The notes under the pieces were generated by a model, which was not told the origin of the DNA, ran no database searches, and worked only from the letters and a program-made list of their open reading frames with translations. A DNA stretch of 64,000 nt from Trichormus_B sp936914905. Its GTDB lineage: Bacteria; Cyanobacteriota; Cyanobacteriia; Cyanobacteriales; Nostocaceae. A program made the translations under genes and the position numbers. The DNA is taken from assembly GCF_039871975.1 (NCBI RefSeq), contig NZ_JBDPLL010000001.1, one strand, 5' to 3'. Each line of letters begins with the position of its first letter. The first letter of the stretch is position 1. Below, piece after piece: positions 47,758-57,443 of this stretch.

Positions 47758-48003
47758 TCAATTAGGAGAACATTTAGAACAAAAATGAGGACTAAATTTA
47801 CAGAAATGGCGGCCAGTCAAAGCATAAGCTGTACAATAGGGAAAACTAGTAATTTCTATCCTGGCTTTTTGCAACCGAGAATCCATAGATGATGACTTAG
47901 GAAGGTTGGTTTGAGGAGGCAAAAGCATAGATAAAAGCTTGGGCAATGCTAGACAAGCAGCAGCATTGATGACCGTGATTAATACAGCATCGATTAAACC
48001 TAT
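47758..48003 (-). pseudogene. Paralogous small Cys-rich protein gene with ATA in place of ATG
   Basis: A perfect AAGGAGG (48019-48013) is followed 9 bp later by ATA at 48003-48001, aligned with the ATG of the paralogue at 47435. The frame then reads GLIDAVLITVINAAACLALP, KLLSMLLPPQTNLPKSSS and ends in a Cys/His-rich tail, ALTGRHFCKFSPHFCSKCSP. The total is 81 codons. The ATA suggests a lost start codon; translation from the TTG at 47946 would remove the hydrophobic part. The tail's C-x9-C-x2-C pattern could bind metal. The function is unknown. Confidence 0.55.
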
Positions 48004-48030
48004 AGGTAATCACCTCCTTGAGAAATTATC

Positions 48031-48183
48031 TAGTACCGCCGTGAATTCAAAATGCTTCTTTCAGAAGAGCTAAGCTAACAAAATGGTGTTTCGAACAGGC
48101 TGCGCTAACAAAATTCAAAATGTATACGGCGTGAGCTCTTAAGAGATTTGGAATGGTTGGTTTATTTACGCCGTACTGTACTA
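48031..48183 (-). repeat. MITE-like repeat R2, copy 2 (153 bp)
   Basis: On the plus strand it starts TAGTACCGCCGTGAATTC and ends TTACGCCGTACTGTACTA. The reverse complement aligns with 42501-42653 over the full 153 bp. GCCGT/ACGGC near both ends strengthens the terminal inverted repeat. It lies just upstream of the small paralogue gene's ribosome-binding site. Confidence 0.75.
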
Positions 48184-48618
48184 GGAACAAGTAATTCGTA
48201 ATTTAAGAATGTAGAGATTCCTTATTTTTAGTAAGAATACAGAATACAGAATCAAGAATGCTTGTAGCTATTGAAGTGATGAAAAATAAAAAACGGCTGT
48301 GATTAAGATTCTCGTTTCGACAAGCATTCTGATTTCTGATTCATGATATCTTGCTGTTACTAGATTTCTGGGTTTACGGTTTAGATAATTACGAATTAAA
48401 AATTGTCCATTATTTGTCTATTGAGTAACAGGATCTGCAAAATGCATGAAACAGCAACAAAGCTGAATCATTTCATTTTGTTTAGATAAAACTAGTTTAA
48501 CATAAAGTTTCGTAAATATGACTGTAATAATTGCGCTATTGTTATACACAGTAGCCAAGTTGCATATTAAATACTGTTATTAGCAAAAACAATCCGTTTA
48601 CTACTCAATCATTGCGTT
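48184..48618. other. Intergenic region upstream of acyl-ACP synthetase gene
   Basis: I see no gene. AT-rich spacer with phrases typical of Nostoc intergenic DNA (AGAATACAGAATACAGAATC, 48236-48255). The promoter of the downstream gene should be here. Confidence 0.4.
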
Positions 48619-50586
48619 ATGACAAAAATACAACAATCTAACGTCACCGAGCAAGAATACCGGGAATTAGAGCGTTTGGTAGATTATACCAATGTAGATT
48701 CGCTCCCAGAAATTTGGCCTTTAGCTGCCAAAAAGTTTGGTAATACTGTTGCCCTCCATAACCCCCACGCTAAACCAGAAGTTAAGATTACTTATAGTCA
48801 GTTAGCAGATCAAATCCAACGATTTGCAGTAGGTTTGCAGTCATTAGGAATGAATATTGGTGACAGTGAAACACCCAACGTTGGAGAACGCATTTCCCTA
48901 ATTGCTGATAACAGTCCGCGCTGGTTTATTGCTGATCAAGGTATCATGACTGCTGGGGCTGTGAACGCAGTGCGTAGCGCCCAAGCCGAACGGGAAGAAC
49001 TATTATTTATTATTGCTAATAGCGGTAGTACTGTGCTGGTGGTCGAGGATATCAAAACATTCCAGAAACTAGAGAAGGGTCTGAAGGACTTACCTGTTAA
49101 ACTGGTAATTCTTCTTTCCGATGAAACACCACCAACAGCAGAAAATTTGCAAGTGGTGAACTTTTCCCAGTTACTAGAAATTAGCAGCAACCACACCTTA
49201 GCAGCAATCAAACAAAGCCGTGATACCTTGGCAACCTTAATTTATACATCGGGTACTACTGGTAAACCCAAAGGTGTAATGCTTTCCCATAGTAACTTGC
49301 TGCACCAAGTTACAACCTTGGGAACAGTAGTACAACCTGAAGCTGGAGATATAGTTCTGAGTATTTTACCTACTTGGCACAGTTATGAACGGAGTGGAGA
49401 GTATTTCTTGCTTTCTCAAGGTTGCACTCAAGTTTACACGAATCTACGCTCTGTTAAAAGTGATTTAAAAAAAATTAGGCCTAATTATATTATTGCTGTA
49501 CCAAGATTATGGGAATCAATATATGAAGGAGTGCAAAAGCAGTTTCGTTCCCAGCCTGCGAAAAAACAACAGTTGATTAGATTTTTATTGGATATGAGCC
49601 AGAAATATATCCAAGCGAGGAGGATTGCTGAAGGATTGAGTTTAGATCATCTTAATGCCTCAGCTGTTGAGCGATTAGGAGCAAAAATACTAGAATTAGC
49701 TCTGTTGCCATTCCAAACACTGGGAGAAAAATTAGTTTATGCCAAAGTACGGGAAGCTACAGGTGACAAAATCAAGCAGGTAATTAGTGGTGGTGGTGCG
49801 CTTCCCCGACATATAGATAACTTTTTTGAAATAATTGGTGTAGAAATTTTACAGGGCTATGGCTTGACGGAAACCTCACCAGTGACAAATGCCCGTCGTC
49901 CTTGGCGAAATTTGCGTGGATCATCTGGGCAACCAATTCCCGGAACAGAAGTTAAGATAGTTAGTCCTGAGACTCGTCAGCCACTACCAGCAGGAGAACG
50001 TGGTTTGGTGTTGCTCAAAGGGCCACAAATTATGCAGGGCTATTATCAAAATCCGGAAGCGACCAAAAAAGTCATAGATGCTGAAGGTTGGTTTGATACT
50101 GGTGATTTGGGCTGGCTGACACCCCAAAACGACTTGGTGCTAACTGGTAGGGCAAAGGATACGATTGTTTTAACCAATGGGGAGAACATCGAACCGCAAC
50201 CGATAGAAGAGGCTTGTTTGCGATCGCCCTACATTGATCAAATCATGTTAGTGGGACAAAACCAGCGCAGCCTTGGGGCGTTAATTGTTCCCAATCTCGA
50301 AGCATTGGAAAAATCGGCAGCAAATCAGAATGATAATATTACTGCCTCCAGCGGTCAAAAAATTGACTTAGAGAGTAAAATGATCCAGGATTTGTTTCGG
50401 CAAGAATTGAATCGGGAAGTAAAAAACCGTCCCGGTTATCGAGCCAATGAGCGGATTGGCCCATTCCAATTGATTATCGAACCCTTTTCCATTGAAAATG
50501 GCATGATGACACAAACTCTAAAAATCCGTCGTCACGTCGTCACGGAAGAGTATCACGATATTATTGACGGAATGTTTACCAAGTAA
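48619..50586 (+). CDS. aas: Long-chain acyl-ACP synthetase / fatty acid-CoA ligase
   Basis: Protein of 655 aa of the AMP-forming family. Motifs: TLIYTSGTTGKPKGVMLSHS (about 205), GYGLTETSPVTNARR (about 415), GWFDTGDLGWL (about 490) and VLTGRAKDTIVLTNGENIEP (about 508). Cyanobacteria have a single such enzyme (Aas) that re-activates free fatty acids released from membranes. YlqD follows 38 bp downstream, so they may be co-transcribed. It appears intact and full length. Confidence 0.88.
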   Translation: MTKIQQSNVTEQEYRELERLVDYTNVDSLPEIWPLAAKKFGNTVALHNPHAKPEVKITYSQLADQIQRFAVGLQSLGMNIGDSETPNVGERISLIADNSPRWFIADQGIMTAGAVNAVRSAQAEREELLFIIANSGSTVLVVEDIKTFQKLEKGLKDLPVKLVILLSDETPPTAENLQVVNFSQLLEISSNHTLAAIKQSRDTLATLIYTSGTTGKPKGVMLSHSNLLHQVTTLGTVVQPEAGDIVLSILPTWHSYERSGEYFLLSQGCTQVYTNLRSVKSDLKKIRPNYIIAVPRLWESIYEGVQKQFRSQPAKKQQLIRFLLDMSQKYIQARRIAEGLSLDHLNASAVERLGAKILELALLPFQTLGEKLVYAKVREATGDKIKQVISGGGALPRHIDNFFEIIGVEILQGYGLTETSPVTNARRPWRNLRGSSGQPIPGTEVKIVSPETRQPLPAGERGLVLLKGPQIMQGYYQNPEATKKVIDAEGWFDTGDLGWLTPQNDLVLTGRAKDTIVLTNGENIEPQPIEEACLRSPYIDQIMLVGQNQRSLGALIVPNLEALEKSAANQNDNITASSGQKIDLESKMIQDLFRQELNREVKNRPGYRANERIGPFQLIIEPFSIENGMMTQTLKIRRHVVTEEYHDIIDGMFTK

Positions 50587-50624
50587 TTCCATCTGCAAAC
50601 TATCAAAGTGAACGCAAAATTTTT

Positions 50625-51074
50625 ATGGATGTCTCCAACCCTCAATTGCTTTTAAAACGTGGCGTTAACGTTAAAGTTATCGTTACTCCCCTCTGGAAAG
50701 AGGAAGTGCAACAGCAACTACAAGCTCAGATTAATCAACTTGATCAGCAACTGCAACAACTAGATGTAGAAGGACAAAGAGCAATTTCAGCAATTCAAAA
50801 ACAAAGTTTACAACCACCAGGAGCCCAGACTCTCCAACAAATCGACAATATCCAACTTCAGGTTAATCAAAAGAAAAGTGAGTTTTTAGAACAGAAAAAT
50901 CAATTGCTGCAAAATCTCCAGCAAGTGCAGTTTCTAGAGTTAGATCAAGAAGTGAACCAATTTCAAATGGAAGGCTTTTTTCGAGTAGAACCAGGAGACA
51001 ACTTAATTAGCAAAATGCAAGTTGAAGTAGTGCTGAGGGATGGTATTGTCGAAGAAATTCGCGGCGATATCTAA
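50625..51074 (+). CDS. YlqD-family protein
   Basis: Protein of 149 aa. A Gln-rich coiled coil (about 25-105) is flanked by the N-terminal LLLKRGVNVKVIVTPLWKEE and C-terminal FFRVEPGDNLISKMQVEVVL, both characteristic of the YlqD family. The function is unknown in any organism. It follows aas by 38 bp on the same strand. Confidence 0.75.
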   Translation: MDVSNPQLLLKRGVNVKVIVTPLWKEEVQQQLQAQINQLDQQLQQLDVEGQRAISAIQKQSLQPPGAQTLQQIDNIQLQVNQKKSEFLEQKNQLLQNLQQVQFLELDQEVNQFQMEGFFRVEPGDNLISKMQVEVVLRDGIVEEIRGDI

Positions 51075-51123
51075 AATTTAGTCAGTGGTAAGTGGTAAGT
51101 TGCTAAGGACTAATGAGTAATGA

Positions 51124-51648
51124 TTAATTACAGTTTTGGCTAAATTTATTCTGGGTTGGACTTTTAGATAAACATTGTACTTGGAATCCAGCCCAGATAA
51201 TTTCCCAGACTGGGGGTGAACTGACTAAAAGTGATCGCCCAAAGCGGCTCATTTCTACTCGGTATTTAATCGCACCTACAGAATGATTTTTCGCTTGCTT
51301 AACTTGGATAATCGTTACTAAAGCTTGATTAGGTTGGGGATATGCCACCTCTACCTGGGGTTTTCCTTGCACTGATGTCACTTCATCCAGGAGATTCAAA
51401 GCCAGGGTTGCAGGATTACTGCCTTGGAGAACAGAATTAATACTGTTTAAAGGAATGGTTTTATAATGGGAACGATCAGGGTAAGCCAGCAGTTCTGAAG
51501 ATTCCTGTTCTATAGATAACAGTTGCTGTTGTCCATTGGCAGTCCCAGTAATTAATGGCCGTGGTTGATGCTGGAGTGTATATGATCCAGCAGCAGTGGC
51601 AAAAACGCTGAAGATCAAAATTAAAAAGAATTTCAACTTTGCCGACAT
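51124..51648 (-). CDS. Secreted hypothetical protein
   Basis: Protein of 174 aa with a signal-like N-terminus (KLKFFLILIFSVFATAAGSY). The mature part contains ELLAYPDRSHYKTIPLNSIN and YRVEMSRFGRSLLVSSPPVW, with two Cys in the C-terminal tail. I recognise no named domain. It converges with the ylqD gene, and the 51649-51963 gap on its other side has no gene. Confidence 0.5.
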   Translation of the reverse strand: MSAKLKFFLILIFSVFATAAGSYTLQHQPRPLITGTANGQQQLLSIEQESSELLAYPDRSHYKTIPLNSINSVLQGSNPATLALNLLDEVTSVQGKPQVEVAYPQPNQALVTIIQVKQAKNHSVGAIKYRVEMSRFGRSLLVSSPPVWEIIWAGFQVQCLSKSPTQNKFSQNCN

Positions 51649-51963
51649 AATAGTATTAAAGGGGAATTTGAAACAGGTTAAGCACCAATTTTGAGCTTTA
51701 AATTCAATTCGCGCCCCTAGCCACTGCTAATAAGCAAATTTTGTGTGTGTAGAAGTGGTGAGGAGCATAATTATATATTGACACCCATTGTAGGTTTAAG
51801 TTCCAAAGGCAGGAGAATTTTGGATTTTAGATTTTGGACTTTGGACTAATTTACCCCACACCCCACAGCCTACACAGGAACTACCAAAAAATCCTCATGC
51901 CGGGATACAATTCGATCTGGCAACAACTTTTTCCATAAAATTATTGATTCTGAAACCACCATT

Positions 51964-53265
51964 ATGAGCATTCATGAAGTATTTATGCCGGCGCTGAGTT
52001 CCACCATGACAGAGGGGAAGATTGTATCTTGGGTAAAATCGCCAGGGGATAAGGTGGAAAAAGGCGAAACAGTGGTGGTTGTTGAGTCGGATAAGGCTGA
52101 TATGGATGTGGAATCTTTCTATGAGGGATTTCTAGCCCATATTATAGTACAAGCTGGTGAAACAGCCCCAATTGGCGCAGCGATCGCTTACGTAGCAGAA
52201 ACAGAAGCGGAAATTGAAGCTGCTAAGACTATGGCTGGTGGAGGTAGTGCAGTGGCTGAAACACCCACACCCATACCCGCAGCCGCAACCGTAGCTACAC
52301 CTGCCACAGCCTCTCAAAATGGTTCTAACCATCGGGAAGAACGGTTAGTAGTGTCACCCCGCGCTCGTAAGTTAGCAAAAGAACTCCAGGTTGACTTAAA
52401 TAACCTTAAAGGTAGTGGTCCTTATGGTCGCATTGTGGCCGAAGATGTGGAAGCTGCTGTTAGTAAAGTTCAGCCACCCAGTACCCCTGCTGTCACCCCA
52501 ACTCAACCGACACCACCTGTTATTCCAGCCGCACCCCCAGCACCTGCAAAACCAGCGCCTGTAACTGCACCAGTTGTGAGTAGTGCTGTTCCTGGTCAAA
52601 TAGTACCATTAAATACTCTGCAAAATACAGTGGTACGTAATATGGTGACAAGTCTATCTGTACCTATATTTCATGTTGGTTACACAATTACCACTGATAG
52701 ATTAGATAAACTTTACAAGCAAATTAAATCTAAAGGTGTGACAATGACGGTGCTATTGGCCAAAGCTGTAGCGGTGACATTGGAAAAACATCCATTACTC
52801 AATGCCTGCTATTCAGACCAAGGAATTGTGTATCATCCCAATATCAATATTTCCGTAGCTGTAGCAATGGATGATGGCGGTTTGATTACACCAGTATTGC
52901 AGGAAGCAGATCAAGTAGATATCTATTCTCTATCTCGCAATTGGAAATCTTTGGTAGACAGGGCTAGAGCAAAACAACTACAACCAGAAGAGTATAACAG
53001 CGGTACTTTTACCCTTTCTAACCTGGGTATGTTTGGTGTAGATACATTTGATGCGATTTTACCACCTGGACAAGGTTCGATTTTAGCGATCGCCGCATCC
53101 CGTCCGCAAGTTGTAGCCACCGCAGATGGTTTATTTGGTCTACGTCAAGAAATGAAAGTTAATATCACCTGTGATCACCGCATTATTTACGGCGCTCATG
53201 CGGCAAAATTCTTGCAAGATTTAGCGAAGTTGATTGAAACCAATCCTCAATCTTTAACACTTTAA
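51964..53265 (+). CDS. Pyruvate dehydrogenase E2 (dihydrolipoamide acetyltransferase)
   Basis: Protein of 433 aa. The lipoyl domain (about 1-80) has its lysine in VVESDKADMDVE (Lys44). An Ala/Pro linker follows, then an E3-binding domain (SPRARKLAKELQVDLNNLKG, about 127-165), a second Pro-rich linker, and the acyltransferase domain (about 210-433) ending in CDHRIIYGAHAAKF. The usual catalytic DHRxxDG reads DHRIIYG, as in other cyanobacterial and plastid E2s. It transfers acetyl groups to CoA. It is intact. Confidence 0.9.
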   Translation: MSIHEVFMPALSSTMTEGKIVSWVKSPGDKVEKGETVVVVESDKADMDVESFYEGFLAHIIVQAGETAPIGAAIAYVAETEAEIEAAKTMAGGGSAVAETPTPIPAAATVATPATASQNGSNHREERLVVSPRARKLAKELQVDLNNLKGSGPYGRIVAEDVEAAVSKVQPPSTPAVTPTQPTPPVIPAAPPAPAKPAPVTAPVVSSAVPGQIVPLNTLQNTVVRNMVTSLSVPIFHVGYTITTDRLDKLYKQIKSKGVTMTVLLAKAVAVTLEKHPLLNACYSDQGIVYHPNINISVAVAMDDGGLITPVLQEADQVDIYSLSRNWKSLVDRARAKQLQPEEYNSGTFTLSNLGMFGVDTFDAILPPGQGSILAIAASRPQVVATADGLFGLRQEMKVNITCDHRIIYGAHAAKFLQDLAKLIETNPQSLTL

Positions 53266-53290
53266 TGTCACAGTTTAAAAACGTAAGAAT

Positions 53291-53373
53291 TCAGGAGTCA
53301 GGAGTCAGAATATTTGAGAAGTTGGTTAATTATCAAACAGGTATTTTTCGCCTTAGCTTGAAAAAGCTGACTG
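53291..53373 (-). repeat. Dispersed repeat R1, copy 3
   Basis: It is the reverse complement of copies 1 and 2: TCAGGAGTCAGGAGTCAGAA at one end (AGGAGTC doubled) and AAAAGCTGACTG at the other. It lies between the E2 gene and the S4 protein gene in a region with no other features. Confidence 0.75.
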
Positions 53374-53572
53374 CTGATGCTTGATAACTGAATGCTTACT
53401 CAAAAACTAAATAAATATAGCAGTTGCTAAAATCATTAAAACTAGCTTAAATTCTTCCTTGAAGAGCTTATGCCACCTTGGGCTATGATACAAGAGTTTT
53501 AAAAAGCTAACTGCTATATTTATTTTTAACTTGGAGTTTTTTAAATTCCAATTTTTTTTGAATTTCATCATA

Positions 53573-53761
53573 TCAAGTTAAATCCCCAACATTAAAAGTT
53601 TTTCCTGTGACTGTTACTGTGTCAGTTGGTGCTAATTTCCGTCCACGTCTAGTTTCAACTGTACCATTGAGTTTGACATCACCATCAATAATCATCAGTT
53701 TAGCCTGACCTCCAGTTGAGGCTATACCTAATAACTTTAAAAGCTGATATAGTTTAATCAT
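53573..53761 (-). CDS. Small S4-domain RNA-binding protein
   Basis: Protein of 62 aa that is nearly all S4 domain: KLYQLLKLLGIASTGGQAKL and IIDGDVKLNGTVETRRGRKL. It resembles the YaaA/YbcJ-type small RNA-binding proteins linked to ribosome assembly or tRNA handling. It is intact and full length for the family. Confidence 0.8.
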   Translation of the reverse strand: MIKLYQLLKLLGIASTGGQAKLMIIDGDVKLNGTVETRRGRKLAPTDTVTVTGKTFNVGDLT

Positions 53762-53846
53762 CTTTCATTTACAGGTGTGAAATTTGCAGAATAGTTGAGT
53801 AAATCGTTGAGTTTATGGAAATTGATGTATAAATTGATGTATAAGT

Positions 53847-54232
53847 TTAGATACTGTGTTCGATCCGATTTAGACGTTATGAGTAACTTTTCATAACTTG
53901 AATAGCAAACATTGGAGTTTCTTGAATAACGAAGAGAAAACTGTATTCATCAAGGAAAGCTAGTTTGCAGCTAGTTTTAGCTATCGCTGTATAGTTTCTC
54001 TGTTTTATTCCTACGAGTACACCTGCACGAAAAACTTCACCCGCTTGTATTTTCTCTACTATTTTGTCATTAACTAATATCTCCACTTCTCCTTCGAGAA
54101 TACCATACATAAAATCACCAGACTGTCCTTCTTCAAGGATGGTTGTACCTGAAAGATGGTTGCACCTGATGAAAATACTTTTGGGTCTGGTTGTTTCTGA
54201 AAAATGCTGATTGTTGCTACAGGACTTAACAT
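53847..54232 (-). pseudogene. Cyclic-nucleotide-binding domain protein pseudogene
   Basis: From ATG 54232 the frame reads MLSPVATISIFQKQPDPKVF, SSGATIFQ. A 17-bp tandem duplication (54133-54149, 54150-54166) then shifts the frame, and it resumes as MYGILEGEVEILVNDKIVEK, VFRAGVLVGIKQRNYTAIAK, TSCKLAFLDEYSFLFVIQET. A TAA at 53877 precedes the final residues. The GEVE and G-x-x-V-G loops show a Crp-type cNMP fold without a DNA-binding domain. Two lesions inactivate it. Confidence 0.7.
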
Positions 54233-55876
54233 AGAAGTGTCGCCAGAGATAAATTGGTCAGAGTAATATAAGCACCGAAAAAAGTATACTATTTTTCTCA
54301 GGGTAAATTCTCCCTCCCCGCAAAATCACATAATAATCTTGTATCCTAATTAACTCTTAACTGAGTCATAATCAAGTGCCGCTAATTACCTTTTATAAGT
54401 TTAGTCTTGTTAATAATTGCTTAAGTGAGCATCCCCTGTTTCAACTACTAGTCATAAATGCCCACCCTTATTTAACCTTTAACGCAAAGAACTTGTTTGA
54501 GTATTGCTACTATTTCTACTAAATCAGCTCCGTTTTCCATGACCTGTTCAATGGGTTTATAAGCACCAGGAATTTCATCCAAAACTCCCATATATTTACG
54601 GCATTCTACACCCTATGTTTGGGCGATTGAATCATCAAGAGTATAAACACTTTTGGCTTGATTTCTTGACATTAAACGTCCTGCACCATGACTACAAAAG
54701 CAAAAACTATGAGCATTGCTTTTTCCCTTGACAATGAAAGATTTTGCTCCCATTGAACCAGGAATAATACCATAATCTTCTCTTTGATCGCGAACCGCAC
54801 CTTTACGAGTTACATACATATTTTCGCCAAAATGTACTTCCTTTTCGGCGTAATTTTGATGACAATTTACCTCTAATAAAGGTTTAGTAACTTTTCTTAC
54901 TGTGAGATATTTTTCGATGATGTGTTTAAATCGTGCCATCATTACATCATGGTTAAAATGCCCGTAATTTTGCGCCCATTGTAAATCTTTCCAGTATGCC
55001 TGGAATTCTGATGTACCAGCAACAAAGTAGGCTAAATCTCGATCAGGTAATTTCCCACCTGCCATTTCTGCTAATTCTTTGGCTGTATTAATATGGCATT
55101 GTGCTCATTTATTACCAATGTTGTGAGAACCGGAATGCAGCATCAGCCAAACGTGGTTCTCTGTATCGAGAGAAACCTCGATAAAATGATTTCCTCCCTC
55201 CAGAGAACCTATTTGTTTCATGGCTTTGTTTTCTAAGTCTTGCACACCAAGATGCAAGTTAGAAAAATCTCGCCAACCTTGCTAGTTAGTTACTGCTTTT
55301 TCTACATCTTTATTTTCAATAAATCCCGTGGGAATTGCTGCTTCAATATCTAGGCGAATTTTTTCTAGTTTGCCTTCTAGTTGTTCAGCAGTAAATTGTG
55401 TTTTAATGGCACACATACTACAGTTGTGAACAAATATCTCTGCTTTCAGCGCGAAGTTATGATATTCCGGCACTGTCAAACAATACATATTGTAATACAG
55501 ATTTTCTATGTAATCTATGGTAATTACACTTACGATTTTGTGATTACACCTGTGTTCTTTGCGGCGGTAATTATCCAGTCCAATTGGTGTTTTTATTTCT
55601 GCATCACAGATTTCATAAGTGTAGTAACGATTAGCAATTTATTGAGACTTTGCTCTCCCTTTTTCACTTGTGTTATATGGTACTAGATATTTCTTACCTC
55701 GAACGGAAGCATCCACTATTGGAAGATACACAAGTTTTAGAAGAATATACAGAAGTGTGGATTAGCAACCATGAACCAGGATAAAAAAGAACGGCTCAAA
55801 GCCTGCTTAGAAGAATTGGCAACATTGTTAGACAAAAGTCAGATAACAGACTTGGAAGGCATAGAAAAAACAGTAA

Positions 55877-56249
55877 GGATAGTGGATTAAATAACCTGTA
55901 ACTCTGGTTTAGGGGTGTAATTCCACTGGGGCAAGAATTTATCAAAAACAATCTTCAGATTTGATTTGAAGTCAACAGCCACATTTCGGCCGGTTTGATA
56001 GGTGTTATAGAGAATGGTAGTCAAGAGTTTGAGTCCAGTTCGGGTAGTTGCCGTTGCCATGAGGACTTTTACAATCTGGACACTCTCAAAAATCAGCCCC
56101 TGACACACAGGAGAAATATGAGGAAAGAAACTATGCCCAATGGGATTGTACTTGGAGGTGTAGGGGGGATAATGAGGGATGGGAATTTCCATACCCAGTT
56201 CATTAACTGACGCCTGTAAGTCCTGTGCTCTGATGTAATAGGGAGAGCT
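55877..56249 (-). mobile_element. ISAzo13-family element inserted in the ISKra4-type copy (partial)
   Basis: At 55877-55880 the ISKra4-type sequence CAGTAAGGA breaks into TAGTGGATTAAATAACCTG, the same border as the copy at 33736. The minus frame reads YIRAQDLQASVNELGMEIPI, PHYPPYTSKYNPIGHSFFPH, ISPVCQGLIFESVQIV and TYQTGRNVAVDFKSNLKIVF, the C-terminal third of the transposase. The rest lies in the assembly gap. Comparison with 24786-25960 shows about 250 bp of the host IS are also missing in the gap. Confidence 0.85.
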
Positions 56250-56349
56250 NNNNNNNNNNNNNNNNNNNNNNNNNNNNNNNNNNNNNNNNNNNNNNNNNNN
56301 NNNNNNNNNNNNNNNNNNNNNNNNNNNNNNNNNNNNNNNNNNNNNNNNN
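56250..56349. other. Assembly gap (100 N) inside nested IS elements
   Basis: Exactly 100 Ns separate ISAzo13-type sequence from ISKra4-type sequence. The true missing length is unknown and should include the N-terminal part of the ISAzo13-type transposase. Confidence 0.99.
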
Positions 56350-57443
56350 TCATAGAACACAACAAAAACTAGTTGTAGAACAAGATCGGGAGCTACCACA
56401 AGCAGGCTGCTACTGGCGAGACTATAAAACCGTTCGTTTACAAGGAATTGATTATGGGGCATTTTTTGATGACAACCAATCATTAATTGATTATGTTAAT
56501 AGCCCGTCCTTGGTTAACCCCCGTGTCTGTTTGGGGGATGGTCATGATGGAGTTTGGAATTTAGTTAAACAGTTTGGAACTGAGAAATTCAAACCTTTGG
56601 AAATTTTGGATTGGTATCACCTCAAAGAGAATCCTTATAAGTTAGTGGTTCTTTAAAGGGTCTCCAAGCTGTTGAGAGTTTATTGTGGCAAGGTCAGATA
56701 GAACCAATTCAAGCTTTATTTAATAATTTTCGAGGTAAATAAGTTAAAAACTTTTTTGAGATCAGGAAAAAATATCGCACTCGCATTATTAACTACAGCT
56801 ACTACCAAGCTGAACAACTGTGTTCTATTGGTTCTGGATCTGTCGAATCTGCTCTTAAACACATTAGAGCAAGGATTAAAATTTCTGGCCCACAGTGGAA
56901 TGTTGAAAGTGTCTAGCAAATCCTTTCCCTTCGTTGTGCTGATCTCAATGGTTTGCTTGCTATTTGAGTCTTTCTCCCAAAACTCGATACTCCCCATCGA
57001 ACTCCATTATCTGCAACGGCATTTCTAAAATATTCTGGTTGCTGCTGCATATACTGAAGAATATTTCTAGTTCCTCGCTCGGCATAATTCGGCACAATAC
57101 TGATATACTTCTAGAGTATCTGCTTTCTTCGCAATAGCAGCTTTTCTTTTTTCTTCAAATTCGGGAGATTGCCAGTGTTGATTATTTTCTAGTAAAGAAC
57201 GGTGGTAGGTAGAATGCTCATTAGCTCCCATAAATTTAAGATTTTCTGGAGGATTATCTGATTCATGGAAATTCTCTACGATTATCTGCTAATTCTTTAA
57301 TTGGATATGATTTTCCATCTATTAAAGGAATTAAAGTTTCTCCGACAAAACAACCAATATCTAGTCCGATAGCCGCAGGAATAATAGTATCTTTGGTAGC
57401 AATAACTGAACCGACTAATGCACCTTTTCCTAAGTAGACCGGT

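Larger units (their letters stand above)
55705..56996 (+). mobile_element. ISKra4-type element inserted in the RtcB intein
   Basis: It is flanked by a 6-bp direct repeat TCGAAC (55699-55704 and 56997-57002), the target duplication. Ends are GGAAGCATCC and GATACTCCCC, matching the inverted ends of the copy at 24786. Readable transposase parts are MNQDKKERLKACLEELATLL, DKSQITDLEGIEKTVR, then after the gap HRTQQKLVVEQDRELPQA, NPRVCLGDGHDGVWNLVKQF and SIGSGSVESALKHIRARIKI. Stops and the inner ISAzo13 copy make it defective. Confidence 0.85.
55423..57352 (-). other. Remnant of an intein in RtcB at the active-site cysteine
   Basis: Cys1 is at 57352-57350: CFVGETLIPLIDGKSYPIKE is a standard intein block A. 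The C-terminal blocks F and G are YCLTVPEYHNFALKAEIFVH with final Asn (55425-55423), followed by the extein Cys. Between them, NLKFMGANEHSTYHRSLLEN and later YYTYEICDAEIKTPIGLDNY with RRKEHRCNHKIVSV suggest a homing-endonuclease region with a Cys/His motif. Stops and frameshifts are numerous, and an ISKra4-type element cuts the endonuclease part. The insertion site equals the known RtcB intein site in DIG/CGM. Confidence 0.85.
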
